From positions 1,240,001 to 1,304,000 of the forward strand of contig JAMWBK010000002.1 in NCBI GenBank assembly GCA_029953675.1: DNA of 64,000 nt, in the 5' to 3' direction. Each line of letters starts with the position of its first letter. Within the stretch, counting starts at the first letter, position 1. Positions 24,730-35,830 of the stretch are shown here, in pieces. The translations under genes were made by a program, and so were the position numbers. Origin of the DNA: Rhodosorus marinus (Eukaryota; Rhodophyta; Stylonematophyceae; Stylonematales; Stylonemataceae). Under the pieces are notes generated by a model. That model was given only the letters and a program-made list of their open reading frames with translations, was not told where the DNA came from and ran no database searches.

Positions 24730-25056
24730 ATGGTAAGTGAGAGGGTTGATATTGCGTGAGTTGGTTGTTAGAGTCGTGTTTGCTGAGCTTGTGTGTTTCT
24801 TCTTCATTTTGGTCTTTTTCTTTGCTTGTTTGTGGAACCGTAGCCGAGGGAGATTAAGAATTTGAAGGAGTTTGTTCTCCGAGTTAAATCAGACGAGGCC
24901 AAGTCCGTGAGAATAAAGAAGAACAAGAAGAATGGCTCGACGAAGTTCAAGGTTAGATGTAAGAAGTACCTTTATACGTTTAGGGTTGATGAGGAAGTCC
25001 TAGCGAAGAAGGTTGAGGGAAGCATTCCGCCAGGTAGGAACATGATCATGGTCTGA
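24730..25056 (+). CDS. RPL38: Ribosomal protein eL38
   Basis: Cytosolic 60S subunit protein of 71 aa. Exon 1 is only the start codon (24730-24732, ATG|GTAAGT), and exon 2 is 24844-25056 after CCGTAG. The product begins M-PREIKNLKEFVLRVKSDEA and contains KSVRIKKNKKNGSTKFKVRC, KKYLYTFRVDEEVLAKK and SIPPGRNM, all canonical for eL38. The intron (111 nt) immediately after the ATG is common in ribosomal-protein genes and may matter for expression. Confidence 0.95.
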
Positions 25057-25553
25057 TTTTCGAGAGGAAGCCAGTGCAGGAGGAATTCCGTGCAGGCACA
25101 CAAGAGCCTCTCCCGTTACTAACGCGCGGAACTCTCGTTCTTCGTCTCGCTCTATCTAGGCAAGCAAGTGGAACGATTCGCTTAAGCAAGGACGACTGCA
25201 GGAAGGAATGGCTTTAGAGTGCTTTTGTTTAGCCCATGTGGAATTAATTCATCGATCATAACCAAAAAATTGAGGAGAGTACGAAAGTAAATATTTGCTC
25301 TTTGAACACAAGTGGATGTGGGGATGGACACGACCCGCGCGAGGTCGTACTCAGCGAAAGTGAGCCTAATCGCAGGGCTGGAAATGAGGGAAAATCGTCT
25401 TGCAAGCGAACGTGACAGTTAGAGTTCGTTCATAGTGCATTTGGTTTATGATGGATGTACATTCATAAGAGAAGCTGCCAGATGTTCGGTTCATTCTAGA
25501 AGAAGCACGACGTAATTGATCGCATGCTCAGATAGGAAGGTTAATCAAGCGCC
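25057..25553. other. Convergent intergenic interval
   Basis: Between eL38 (+) and the 3' end of the URB2-like gene (-). No gene seen. Confidence 0.5.
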
Positions 25554-28500
25554 TCATACTTTTCCTGTAAACCTCGACGTGCTGTTGTAATCGTCGTACA
25601 GCTCCCTTAAGGACCGTTTCCGAGTAACCGATAGAGTTGAGTTCATGGTTTCCATATCAGCCTCGGTGCAGTCCCTCAGTACGGCCAAGATGCCAGGCAT
25701 TAGCGCTTTCCGAATCCTGTTGGACGTGCTCATGATGCAACCGTAAGAAAGTCGCCGCGGGTCTGTTCGAACTGCAGCTATGTACTTACAGTATTGTGTT
25801 GTAAACAGACGATTCGAGGAAGGCGTTCAGCAACGGGCCAAAATACTTTCTGATAGCTCCCGTTGACGATGGAGATTTACAAAACCGCTCGAGAGCCTTG
25901 GAAACGTCCAGCGCCAGCAACTCTCCAGCCGTCGGGGTCATCGAGATTAAATACAAGAAGAGTTCAAGAAACTCTGGATAAAGAGATCTGCACTGCACCG
26001 GGCGATGTTCCAGTAACGCCCCAAGTAGCTGCAGCACAGGAGCGTAGTTGACTACAGCTTTAGAGTGCTCATGAATTCCTATTCTTCCGTTCGCTACATG
26101 AACGAAATTTTTGGGGAGGCTTACTTTGCAAGCGAGTGAGGGTACTCGATTCGAATCCTGCTGCTGCATCAACCGAAGACATGATAACATATGCGTGACG
26201 TCTCTCGTCTGGACTGTGAAGAGGTCCTCTTTCTCTACTACAACGATTGTCGCTTCCAAAACCTCAGTCAGCAGCAAATAATCCGACGTCGTTTCTGGGT
26301 TTTCCAACTGCATGCTCTCTAATGTCAAAATCGCTTGTGCGCAGAGGTGAGCACCATGGACGCGTAGGAAACGACGTTTACCACCGCCAATGCCCTGTGC
26401 GCATAGCTCATATCAGGCATCCGGACAGCAAGAAATAGAGTACCAAACAATTTCTCATACCTTTCGTGAGCATTGGAGTAGGTTCGACGCTGCAAGCACG
26501 GCGCATTTCCTCCGGACCGACTCAGCAGACCTGAGGTCAACTTCAATCGCAAATACGAGAGCTCTCAGGGCTTGCCGGGACGATCCGCTCAATGCGAACT
26601 CAGTATGGCATTTCTTCGCGGCCCTGAGCTCAGCATCACTCTGTCAAGTTTTGATCAACATCGAATTGATGAGGGGAACCACAAAGGACGGTGGAGCGCT
26701 TAGAATATACCAAAACGGCAAAGATTGAGAACTGTGATTGCACACCTTTGCATCGAGACAGAATAGCAGGAGAGAAATGAGCTTCACAGTTCCGCTTCCA
26801 TTGAGAAAGTGCTTTCGTGAAGAGACGACGCTGAGTAGTTCAAAGGCTTTAAGCGGTCGGCTTTTGGAATTATTTCCAATGTAACGGCCGCACAATTGAA
26901 GGGCAGAGGATGCAACTGCAACAAGCACGTCGTGCATCACTTCAACTTCTTCGAGCAATTGCCAACAGTTCAGCAGTAAGAGCGCAAGCTCCGCTGGCCG
27001 GTCCAACAATTCGGCATCTCCAGGCCCCTCTACGGCCACAAGCTCGAGGTGCATAGCCGCTGCTTGTCTAAGGAAACGGATTAAGACCTAAGGCATCAAC
27101 TAATGTCAGACCCTTGAACTGCACACGGCTAAGCGATCGGGATTTGAGAAAGCTCACTGGTTGAAATGGATCCTTGAGAACGCTCAACTCGGAAATCGCA
27201 GAAAGGGCTGCGGATGTGAACGTGAAGGACTGCAAACTCGTTGTTGCGAAGTCTTCGAATATTTCAATCTGCTCTTCTCGGGTCAAAAGGTCCTTGAGAA
27301 GTGCAGTAACAATTGTACTTCTGCTTTGGACTTAACAGCGAGTAACATGATGAAGATTTAGCAGGCGAAACTTGAGCAACACAGCACAAAAGGACCAAAG
27401 CGGTAATAGCATGGACTCACTGTGGGTGTACTGATCCTCAGGACTGAACAGTATTGCTCGAAAGTCTACACTCATCTGTTGGACGCGATGGAGAAAAGTT
27501 CGTGAGCATGACAGAAACTACAGTCCGACGCGAGGGGGTCGCTTACATTTTCAAGGAGACCAGAAGGATTATTTCGGGCGGCCACGGATAGAAACTTGAA
27601 GCATGCGCTCAGCAGAACACCCTCTTCAGTCCCTTTTGCTTCAGAAAATGTTGTCATTACTGCAGCTGTGCACATACTCCACGAATCGGAGCTCTCGCCA
27701 ATCGGCAAAAGGCAGAAAAGCTATAGAAATGCCGGTCTTAGGGTTCGCGCTCCGCATATTCAGAAGGATCCTAGACTTGTACCTACCTCCAAAAGACGAG
27801 CCCTCAACTTAGTTGAAACTCGTTGTATAGCGACTGGAACGAAGTCCATATCCTCCGATATGGGTTCTTGTTGTCCTTTGCTGGTGTCACATACAAGCGC
27901 GACAAATGCCTGCGACAAAACCGTTGGACTGCCTACGGGGAAAGTCAGCAGGTAGTAGTACATTTTGATTCAGCGGAACAAAGCGATTCTATGCCTTTGC
28001 ATCCTTACTAGCCATTTCGCAGAAGCGGTTGTCAACTGCAATAAGGTCTCCACCCCATGAGGAGCCACTGGCTACCGCGAAGAAGACTGCAGCCGCGTAG
28101 TCAACAAGGAGCTTGCGGATCGAGTCTTTCTCCTTTCGCCTCTTTGGAGAAGCCCAGGAAGCGCTCTGGCTGCTCAGAATAATCAACTGAAAGCCAAAGT
28201 CGAGAAGCTTCGCATAGTCTGCAGTCTCTGTTTTGTGAGTGCGACAATCAATCTACCTCATCAGCTCACAACCTAGGCACCTTTCCGTGTAGGCCAACAT
28301 TGTAGGGACGCTACCTTTCTTGGAGAGGGCATCTGCTAGTGCCTTCACAATTGCTTTCATTCCGTGCTTGATCATAGCGTTTCGGTGAGAAATTCGACGC
28401 TTCGACGGGGTTTTCGCCAAGTAGACTTTCGCTCTGAGTACATACAAGGAGCTCTGCAATTTTGGATTACTTTTGTCCAGTAGTTTCTACAAAATCGTGA

Positions 28501-30847
28501 ATAAGCACATGACCAACTCCGTCAGTCGCCGCGTAACCCTCGAAAACAAAGCTTGTTGAGGTAACTGTTAAACTGCTCACACACAGCTGTCGCGCTTGAA
28601 GAGCAACTTCAAGCGCTGACGATAAACACTTCTTGTCCAGCGTATGACTGTAGCAATTGAGCATCGTCTCACCCAGCTCATTTCCTAACTCAGCAATCTG
28701 CGAAGAAGATGAACTAGCAGCGCACGAAGAAGAGCAGACAAGCGATTGAGACAAAACGGGTTCCACTCAAAAGGCTAATTGCGCTCTATTACCTCAAACG
28801 ATCCGCTGTTGCATCCAGCAGCTTGGTCTGAACTTGGAGAGCGCTCTTGTATGCAATAACAGCTCCAACTTTCGTCATCGGCCTCTGCCGCCAAGCTCGA
28901 AAGACAGTTCCAAGGAGGAAACACGTAAGCGGACGACTGTTCAAAAGTCGACCGGGCCAACGGCACATACAATGGTAAAACATAAATAAGATAATTTAAG
29001 CCGACGAAGCCGTTGTCTAGAGTGGATCTGCCCTCCGCTTGAACCCAACATACCCGTCATCACTTCGTTTCGCAGTGGTTAGCGTATTGGTACACAAGTT
29101 CAATTGCGGTTCCGGCGCAGCAATGAGCTGTTGCTCTACAGCTTGGGACACCTTTTCAGAATTAGTCAGGAACCTCGTACTATGAGTTTCTACTCTTTCA
29201 CACATCTCGAAGAAATCAATGACCTGCGGAAAAGTGGAATGTCAGAATGACATGTAGTTGGCTCTGCTGCTGACGTCGGTGGTGGGTACGTACTCTACGT
29301 CGTTTTCCAAGCGCCGCAACGATCTGACAAGTAAGCTCTGTGATATCTTCAACATTTTCGCCGCGTCTAGAAGGGGAGGATTTGTGGAAAACCAGCATTA
29401 GCGTCAGCTCCGGAAAATTATGCATTCTGTCCTACTTACCGCGCACAATCCAGTATTGCTTGAAAAAGACCCTCCACATCATCTTCAATGACCTCAAAAA
29501 AATCTTCTACAGCTTTCTGAAGGATTTGAATGAATCCTCGGTTTGCCAAGTTCTTCTCCGCTGCCTTGAATAAATTGGAAAGCAGAGAACGGATCTCAAG
29601 CATGTCTGTCATGTGCTGAGCATGGACATATATCTTCTCCGAAATTGCGTAGGTCAACAAAGATTCTATTGCCCTGTGCAAGCAAATGACTGTTTAGCGA
29701 GAACTGATGTTGTGGAACTTTTCCGATAAAGCCGACTTACTCCAGTGGCAGGGTAGTAGTCGAGCTCTCAAGCTGGTCCAATAATGTGGTCAGCATTTTC
29801 TTGAAAAATGAAAGGACGAGTAAGTTTTCCGAGTGCTTCACCACCAATGCTGCCCCGCGTTTCATCTTCCGAGATCTGGTGGCACTGGGCATCAGCGCCC
29901 TATCTGGAAGAGGTTAGCAAGTTTGAAGATTTAGGAAAACATTCGAAAGCACAACATGTAAGATCTAATAGGCGGAAATTTTTACCTTTGACACTCTCTG
30001 TGAACTGCTGAAGAATTAGCCTCGATGCGAAAGCCAGCTCTGTCTGATCCTCAATGGCGGCAACCACGTCGAAAACGCCGTGAACGTAGCTTCCTTCTAT
30101 GAGGATGTCTGTCAGACGCGTACTAGCAAACAGGGTCTCCCTGACTAGCGACTTCAGCGAGCGGCATGCTGATACCTCCCATGAGCTATCGATTCCCTTC
30201 AGCGCGCAGAGTGCCCTAATGGCCTTTGAAAGAACCTTGCTGCATACTAGTTGGAAGCATTTCTTTACGCTGCTGTCCGAAATTCGCGATTTCCTGCACG
30301 TCTCACTCAGTTTGAGGATAACCCGCTTGAAGTCTTCACCAATCCCAAGCAAACGTTCGGTATTGCGAGTGTATCCATCGTACAAATCGTCAAGAGACGC
30401 GCCAAGCAGCTCTACCAGAGCATCGAACGAAAATGGGTTGTTCAGAAGCGATCCGTTGTATGGTGTTCCAACTAGATCTAGAATTTGATACACCGTTCCC
30501 AAGGCTACCACACGAGTACTCTCCTCAACCACGGCTTTCTTCAATGTCTGAATCACTTGGTTTGGAAGCTGAGCTACCAGATGAGGGTACTCAGTGAGAG
30601 TCCTTCCCAAAAGCTCCCAGTAAGTGGTTTTTACTTCCCGGTCCAAAATTTCCCCTGTGGATCCTGAAGTTTGTGTCAGCCGATAGCAAAGATGCCGCAA
30701 AACCAGCTCCTCAGATCGGATAACCGGGGGAGAGCGGCGATCTGCCGGAGCCAAAAGCCTTTGTATCAAGCCCCTCTTGTCTCCATCAGCTACGGTTGGG
30801 TCCGAGAGCTGTCGAAGAGCCCCCTCACAGCTCAGCGGGTCTGCCAT
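25554..30847 (-). CDS. URB2/Npa2-like ribosome biogenesis protein
   Basis: Large minus-strand gene starting at ATG 30847 and ending at the stop 25554-25556. Exon 1 runs to about 29988 and encodes about 285 residues beginning MADPLSCEGALRQLSD; at least ten further exons follow, with introns of roughly 60-110 nt (for example near 29700, 29430, 29210, 28990, 28780, 28460, 28230, 26330). I did not resolve every border. The protein is helical and leucine-rich throughout. The C-terminus is diagnostic of URB2: LLGALLEHRPVQCRSLYPEF, then RKALMPGILAVLRDC and LRELYDDYNSTSRFTGKV (compare LMPG..AL......LYEDY......GK). URB2 acts in the nucleolus in early 60S (27S pre-rRNA) assembly. Low sequence conservation elsewhere is usual for the family. 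Confidence 0.68.
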
Positions 30848-32639
30848 TTAAACGAGGTTCTTCCTACTGCATTGTCTGAAGAACCATCTCCTTTATCGTC
30901 TTCAAACAGATCACATGACTCAAGAGAAATCTGATCCAGACGTTCAACTCGTCAACAAGACTCCCATCCCTCTAACACCTTAAGCACTTGTAGCCGCGCT
31001 CATGAACGACACGTGAAGACAGTCAATAACATTGGCTGAAGACGATTTGGCCAAGAACCCGGGACGGAATGGCAACGTAACATTGGCCGCTCTCGGAGAG
31101 GTCGTGGGTAACATTGGCCAGGGCAGTTGGCCAGGAAATTGCGGAATGAGCGCGAGCTAGTGCGATTTTGGCCGGCGTGGATGCTAAGCAACATCGGCGG
31201 GCTCAGTCGGCAAACAAACGAGTTGGAATGGCAAGGTACAGTTGGTTTCCATTGTTGGCCGTAGTGGAAGTGGTGTGTAGCATTGAACAGCTCGCATGGC
31301 CAAGAAAACCTCTTGGAAATAGCATGAGAACGATTACTTGCTCCGGCTTTGGCCCCAAACGATTTGGAGCACTGGCTGGCTCATTTTGGACCGGAAAGCT
31401 GGCTGGAAACCCTGCTAGTATTTCCCGGTTCAACCGTTGGGCACGGTGAAAGCAATCTCAGTAGATACTGGATATACTAGAGTGACCAGCCCCGTATACT
31501 ACTGGAGGCTCCTGGACTGAGTACGAGAACCATAGCCGGCTTCATCTTTTCCGAGAAATTCTTTTGAGTTAGCTTGACAAAATCGGAAAAGTGAAAGATG
31601 AGAGAGCCAGTGGTGGATCGAAATTGTATTAGTTCATCAAGATAATTCTGTGTTTTGTAGACGTCACGAATTCAGCGGAGCTCGATTGTACTCGCCTAGA
31701 CTGATAAAACGTTCCACGAGTTCGCCGTGTACTACGCGTCACCGGGGTTGGGACACAGAACCTCCTTTTCTGCTTAACCTAGCTAGAAATGGTGAATCCT
31801 ATTTGATCTATCGACACTGCCCATCCTCTTAGCTGGCACGTGAGACGAGCGGGCGGCTAAAGGGACGGGATCGGATCAGCTGAGAGACCTCCACCGCGAC
31901 TAGGTGGTCGCAAATCTCCGCGAGATACAACTGACCACTACTCTGGTCCTCTAAGATACCTCGGAACAGAGACCTTTTTTCGAGTCGATTTGGGCTGGGG
32001 CATCTGGTATGAATCATGAGAACGTAGTGGGAACAGTACGTTCAGCAAGAACGCTTCCGAGGTCAAAGCGGAAGTTTTTCACCCCGAGTTAGGAACAGAG
32101 TCTTTGTCTCTAAAAAGTCCGCCGTGACCTGTAGGAAACGATGGAGGATTTTCTTGAGAAAAGCTACCATTCGATAGGGCGCGGGACGGTCCGGGATTGC
32201 TGAGAGTGCAATTGGGGCCTAACATGTTGGTGGGATTCGTGAATGGGCCTTCGGAACTCCTCAAACAAAGTTTCGGGATGGACCAGAGGAGTCTGTAAAT
32301 CTTGTTCAAAACGGGTCTTTTAATCCATCACGTAGTTGTCCAGCTAAGGTATGCGTTTCCGAGGGCCTTTTGTGGGTTCGCCTCGAAAGCAAGATCATCG
32401 AACACCGCGAGGTTTCCTAAATACAAGTATCCGGATGGACCTAACGGTTTTGAAAGATAGACATCTAACTCTCTGAAGCAAGCGAAAGGCTCAAAATTTC
32501 GCAGTCGAGAATGGTTTTCGCAACGGTCCATCGCCTAATCTCAACATGATTTCCACGCCCCGAGCCACTGCTGACAGTAGAATTATGTCTAGTGATTGCA
32601 TAACACGTGTCCAACTGTTGCGACTGGACGTCAACTTGT
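30848..32639. other. Intergenic with TTGGCC-rich patch
   Basis: No gene recognised. Between about 31030 and 31360 the hexamer TTGGCC occurs about seven times, three of them after or near AACATTGGC. The spacing is irregular, so it is not a tandem array. Further on, 31460-32640 shows nothing I can name. Confidence 0.4.
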
Positions 32640-32640
32640 A

Positions 32641-33254
32641 TTTTTTAATCTAATTATTGCAGCCCCCAACTTCATTCAAATTTCATTCGATGTTCCAGGC
32701 TCCATTCGGAGCCTTAGCGGGGGTGAGTTTGGGTATGCATTCGAAAACAAACTCAACTTTGTCGAGCAGACGACCCAGAACCTGGATACTGGGATGAAGA
32801 AGGAAGTACAGGTGAACAAGTTTGGACTAGTCACGGTTGGATCATACACAACCGTTGTCACGAAACCTCACCTTTGTGGGCACGAAAAAAGGCTCTTAAG
32901 CTTTACCCCATCCCGGGTGGTATTGAGCAGCAGACACTTTCGCAGTCAACGAATGTTGAAGAGGCTATGGCAGCTCTCACGGGCTCCCTGGAAACAAACG
33001 AAGTCGTGTTGAAGGCGTTCATTCTCACCGCGGACGGTATGCCGAGAGGGCGGGGACATATCCTTCACGGAGTCGTTGCGAATGCCGAGGAGATGAGGGA
33101 TAACGGCATATCGATTTTCACTGTTGGAGCTGCAAACGATGAATCTCCACCATTTGTAAACGCGATCTCAAGCACGAACCTGTTTCTTCCAAGCAGCAGC
33201 ATCGAGAAGTGCACGGACGCCGTAGATGATGTATTTTGCCAATGTCGGTGGTGA
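32641..33254 (+). pseudogene. Decayed von Willebrand factor A domain
   Basis: Two frames together spell a VWA domain. Frame one (to about 32870) reads FDVPGSIRS in place of the MIDAS motif DxSxS, then FENKLNFVEQTTQNLD and VNKFGLVTVGSYTTV. Frame two continues QSTNVEEAMAALTGSL (third MIDAS Thr), KAFILTADGMPRGRG, MRDNGISIFTVGAANDESP and stops at 33254. The first MIDAS Ser is replaced by Pro, and the frame changes near 32870 without an obvious intron. It therefore looks broken, although a short unusual intron cannot be excluded. VWA proteins of this kind are usually extracellular adhesion or matrix proteins. Confidence 0.55.
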
Positions 33255-35830
33255 AATCTAATCGTCAACAAGTCCACGTGAACGTGCAAGCTGTCAACCT
33301 AAGGGTGTTTTCATCTACTCTTTCACGAAGATCACTTCGGATCGCCTGGAGCGGGGACTCATCCACTCGGTACAGTGCGATCGGAATTCGTAGGTCTCTA
33401 CGTTGGGTGATCTTCTCAATATACCCACCCACGTTCTCTTTAGACTCACTCCAGTTGGAAATAGTGGAGCTTCTGGGAACCTCTACGGTTTGGAGACTCG
33501 ACCACGCCTCCGGTGTCCATCTGGCAAAAGAAGATACAAATTGACTCCACTGCACGAAAGTTAATAAGCAATAAAAGTGAGTGCGGACGGCCTATTAAAC
33601 TGAATCGACCGCGAATCTCAGGAACTGGACGGCTGCCACCCAATTCTTCACAGACGAGCAGGGCTATCATGACACTTTGTCGAGAAGTCGCGACTAGGGG
33701 ACAGAAGCTGCGATTACGCCTACTAGTGCCGACTAGAAACAGATCATGGTTGCGAAACTGATTGTTTGGGTTTGACTAAAAAGTTTTGGACTCTAGAAAT
33801 CCGCGGGTGTAGCTAGAAAGCAGCTTCAAGTCTCATCTTCTCGGGATCACTCTATAGCGACGATGTTTCAGTTTATTCCCTCGTACAGACTTCGTTCACG
33901 ATGATGTGGAAACTTTGTAAACAAAATTACCAAAATTCGGGTTTTGGGGGTATATTCCCAAAACCCGAAAACAAAAACTGTTGATAGTTGCCTTGACGGC
34001 CTCTTGCCTAAAGATCAGGTGTGGCATTAGTTCTATCACGAGTAGCAACTTTGATGCATCTAAGTTCTGGACGCTCTCGCCACAAATATTTTTCTAAAGC
34101 GGTTAAAATGTTTTGTTCGTGGCATGTCTTTCACATTTTCCGCGTTTTGCTCAGAATTCGTACTCCTTATGATGTGGAGCACCGGTTCTACTGCTCCCGA
34201 CGAACACCCACCAATCTCTCCAAAGCTTCCCACCTGTCCCATTCTCCTCAAAATTGCCCAAAACCAAAAACAAAAAAAGTTCTCCAAAAAGAAGAAGAAA
34301 CTCCGCCAGATTTCAGTCCCTTGAAAAACATTTTATAAACGACAAAAATCGTTAGCTTCATTAACAAATCCTTCACAAATTTTATAACAAAATGTTTTCT
34401 TTTTTTTCCAAGTTACTTTGATTTCATTAATTTTGCTAACGCTGAGTCCCAAATGGTTGGATACTTTCATCCAGTAGCCATCTGTTTTCTAAATAATCCA
34501 ATTCTATTGGTTTTAAAAAAATATTATATATATATTTTTCATCATTTATAGCTCGATGACCTTCCCCTTTTACGACGTTCCCTTCTGATCCACTGTGATA
34601 ATTGGACGACGATCAATCGCATCGCTTGCACATGTAATCAAAAAGAGAGAATTTGGCTGGCTTGTTTTTTTGTAAGGAAAGGGTTTCTGCTATGAATTTT
34701 GCGCCGCATGTAACATTGGATCTCTCCAAAATAGGTTCGGTTGGCGGGAGAGAATTAATCATTTCATGGAATTCAGGGTTTTCTCAGGTGCACGGAGTTG
34801 TAAAAAGAAAAGAAAAAGAGGAAGTGGTCGAGAGGGGGGAGGGGGGGATAGTTTTGAACGACGTTGTACCGAAAACAAAGTCCACGACCCAGGCGTCTGT
34901 TTTGGAGGTTGAACAAAGTGTTTTTCATCTATAAGTAAAAAGTTTGCTCTACAATAACCTTCACCCAAAGTATGGATGGGGGGGTAATTTCTGATAAGAA
35001 TGTGGACAGTGAGGAAAACGGGAAGAACGGAGGGGGGGGAGGAACACGAGGAAAATGCATTAAAGATAATTATGAGTTAAAATATATATCATATTCTTCT
35101 GACTGACAAAGTGGAGAGAAAAGTAGTTAGTTTTATATTGATAAACTTTTGTTGAAGCGAGAAGCGAAAAAAGAGGAAAAAAATTTTAAAATTTTTTGTT
35201 GGGGGGATAGAGAGTGGGTCGTTGGCAGATTTTTTTTTTTTGCAAGAGGAACAACGAGAGCGGAGAGGGGTAGGGGTGGGAAATTGTGGTTTGGCACTCA
35301 GGTTGGAAATTGCGGATTGTGTACCCCGTCTCTTCACAATCTTGCGTAGAGCCAAAGAGTTTGTAAGGGGGTCTTATATTTTGATCACCCTGTACCTTCA
35401 TTTCGATCGATTTTTATGCACATTTCTTGCTTAGGAGAATATTCAAGTGAAAGCCTAGGCATGGATTGGTGAGCGAGTAAGTACGGCCCTGATCCAAAAT
35501 GGGGTTAAGGTGCGGTGAGGGTGTGTTTTTAATAGTGTCCAGGGGTTTTTGTAGGATTGAGGGTGGATCAGTAGTACTGAGCTGTCCCAGCAAATCCTCG
35601 TTTCATGTTTCGTGGCGTTCAACAAATCTACTACGGCCTTGGATATATAGATCATCTTCGCTTCAGCTATTTGCGAAGGAGGGCAGGGAGATGGGGTAAG
35701 GGCTGTTCGACTGAGGGCGTGGGAGACCGGTGTTTGTGTTTTTGTTGGAAGGGTTTTGTATCCTTCTGACTGCACATAGCGTGGAGAAGTTGTTTTGAAC
35801 ACGGTTCTCTGTGTAGCTCAGATCTCAATA
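33255..35830. other. Intergenic, AT-rich with G-rich patches
   Basis: No supported gene. It holds a perfect hairpin (33936-33969), AT-rich DNA (34330-34560) and plus-strand G-rich patches (34836-34851, 35027-35042, 35258-35282) on the approach to the sugar dehydrogenase gene. Confidence 0.5.
33936..33969. repeat. Perfect 13-bp inverted repeat
   Basis: Arms 33936-33948 (TTCGGGTTTTGGG) and 33957-33969 (its exact reverse complement) flank an 8-nt loop. No flanking duplication was found. Confidence 0.8.

Noticed and set aside
26145-26165. GATTCGAATCCTGC resembling a T-arm
   Set aside because: It falls in a coding exon of the URB2-like gene and has no partner stems.
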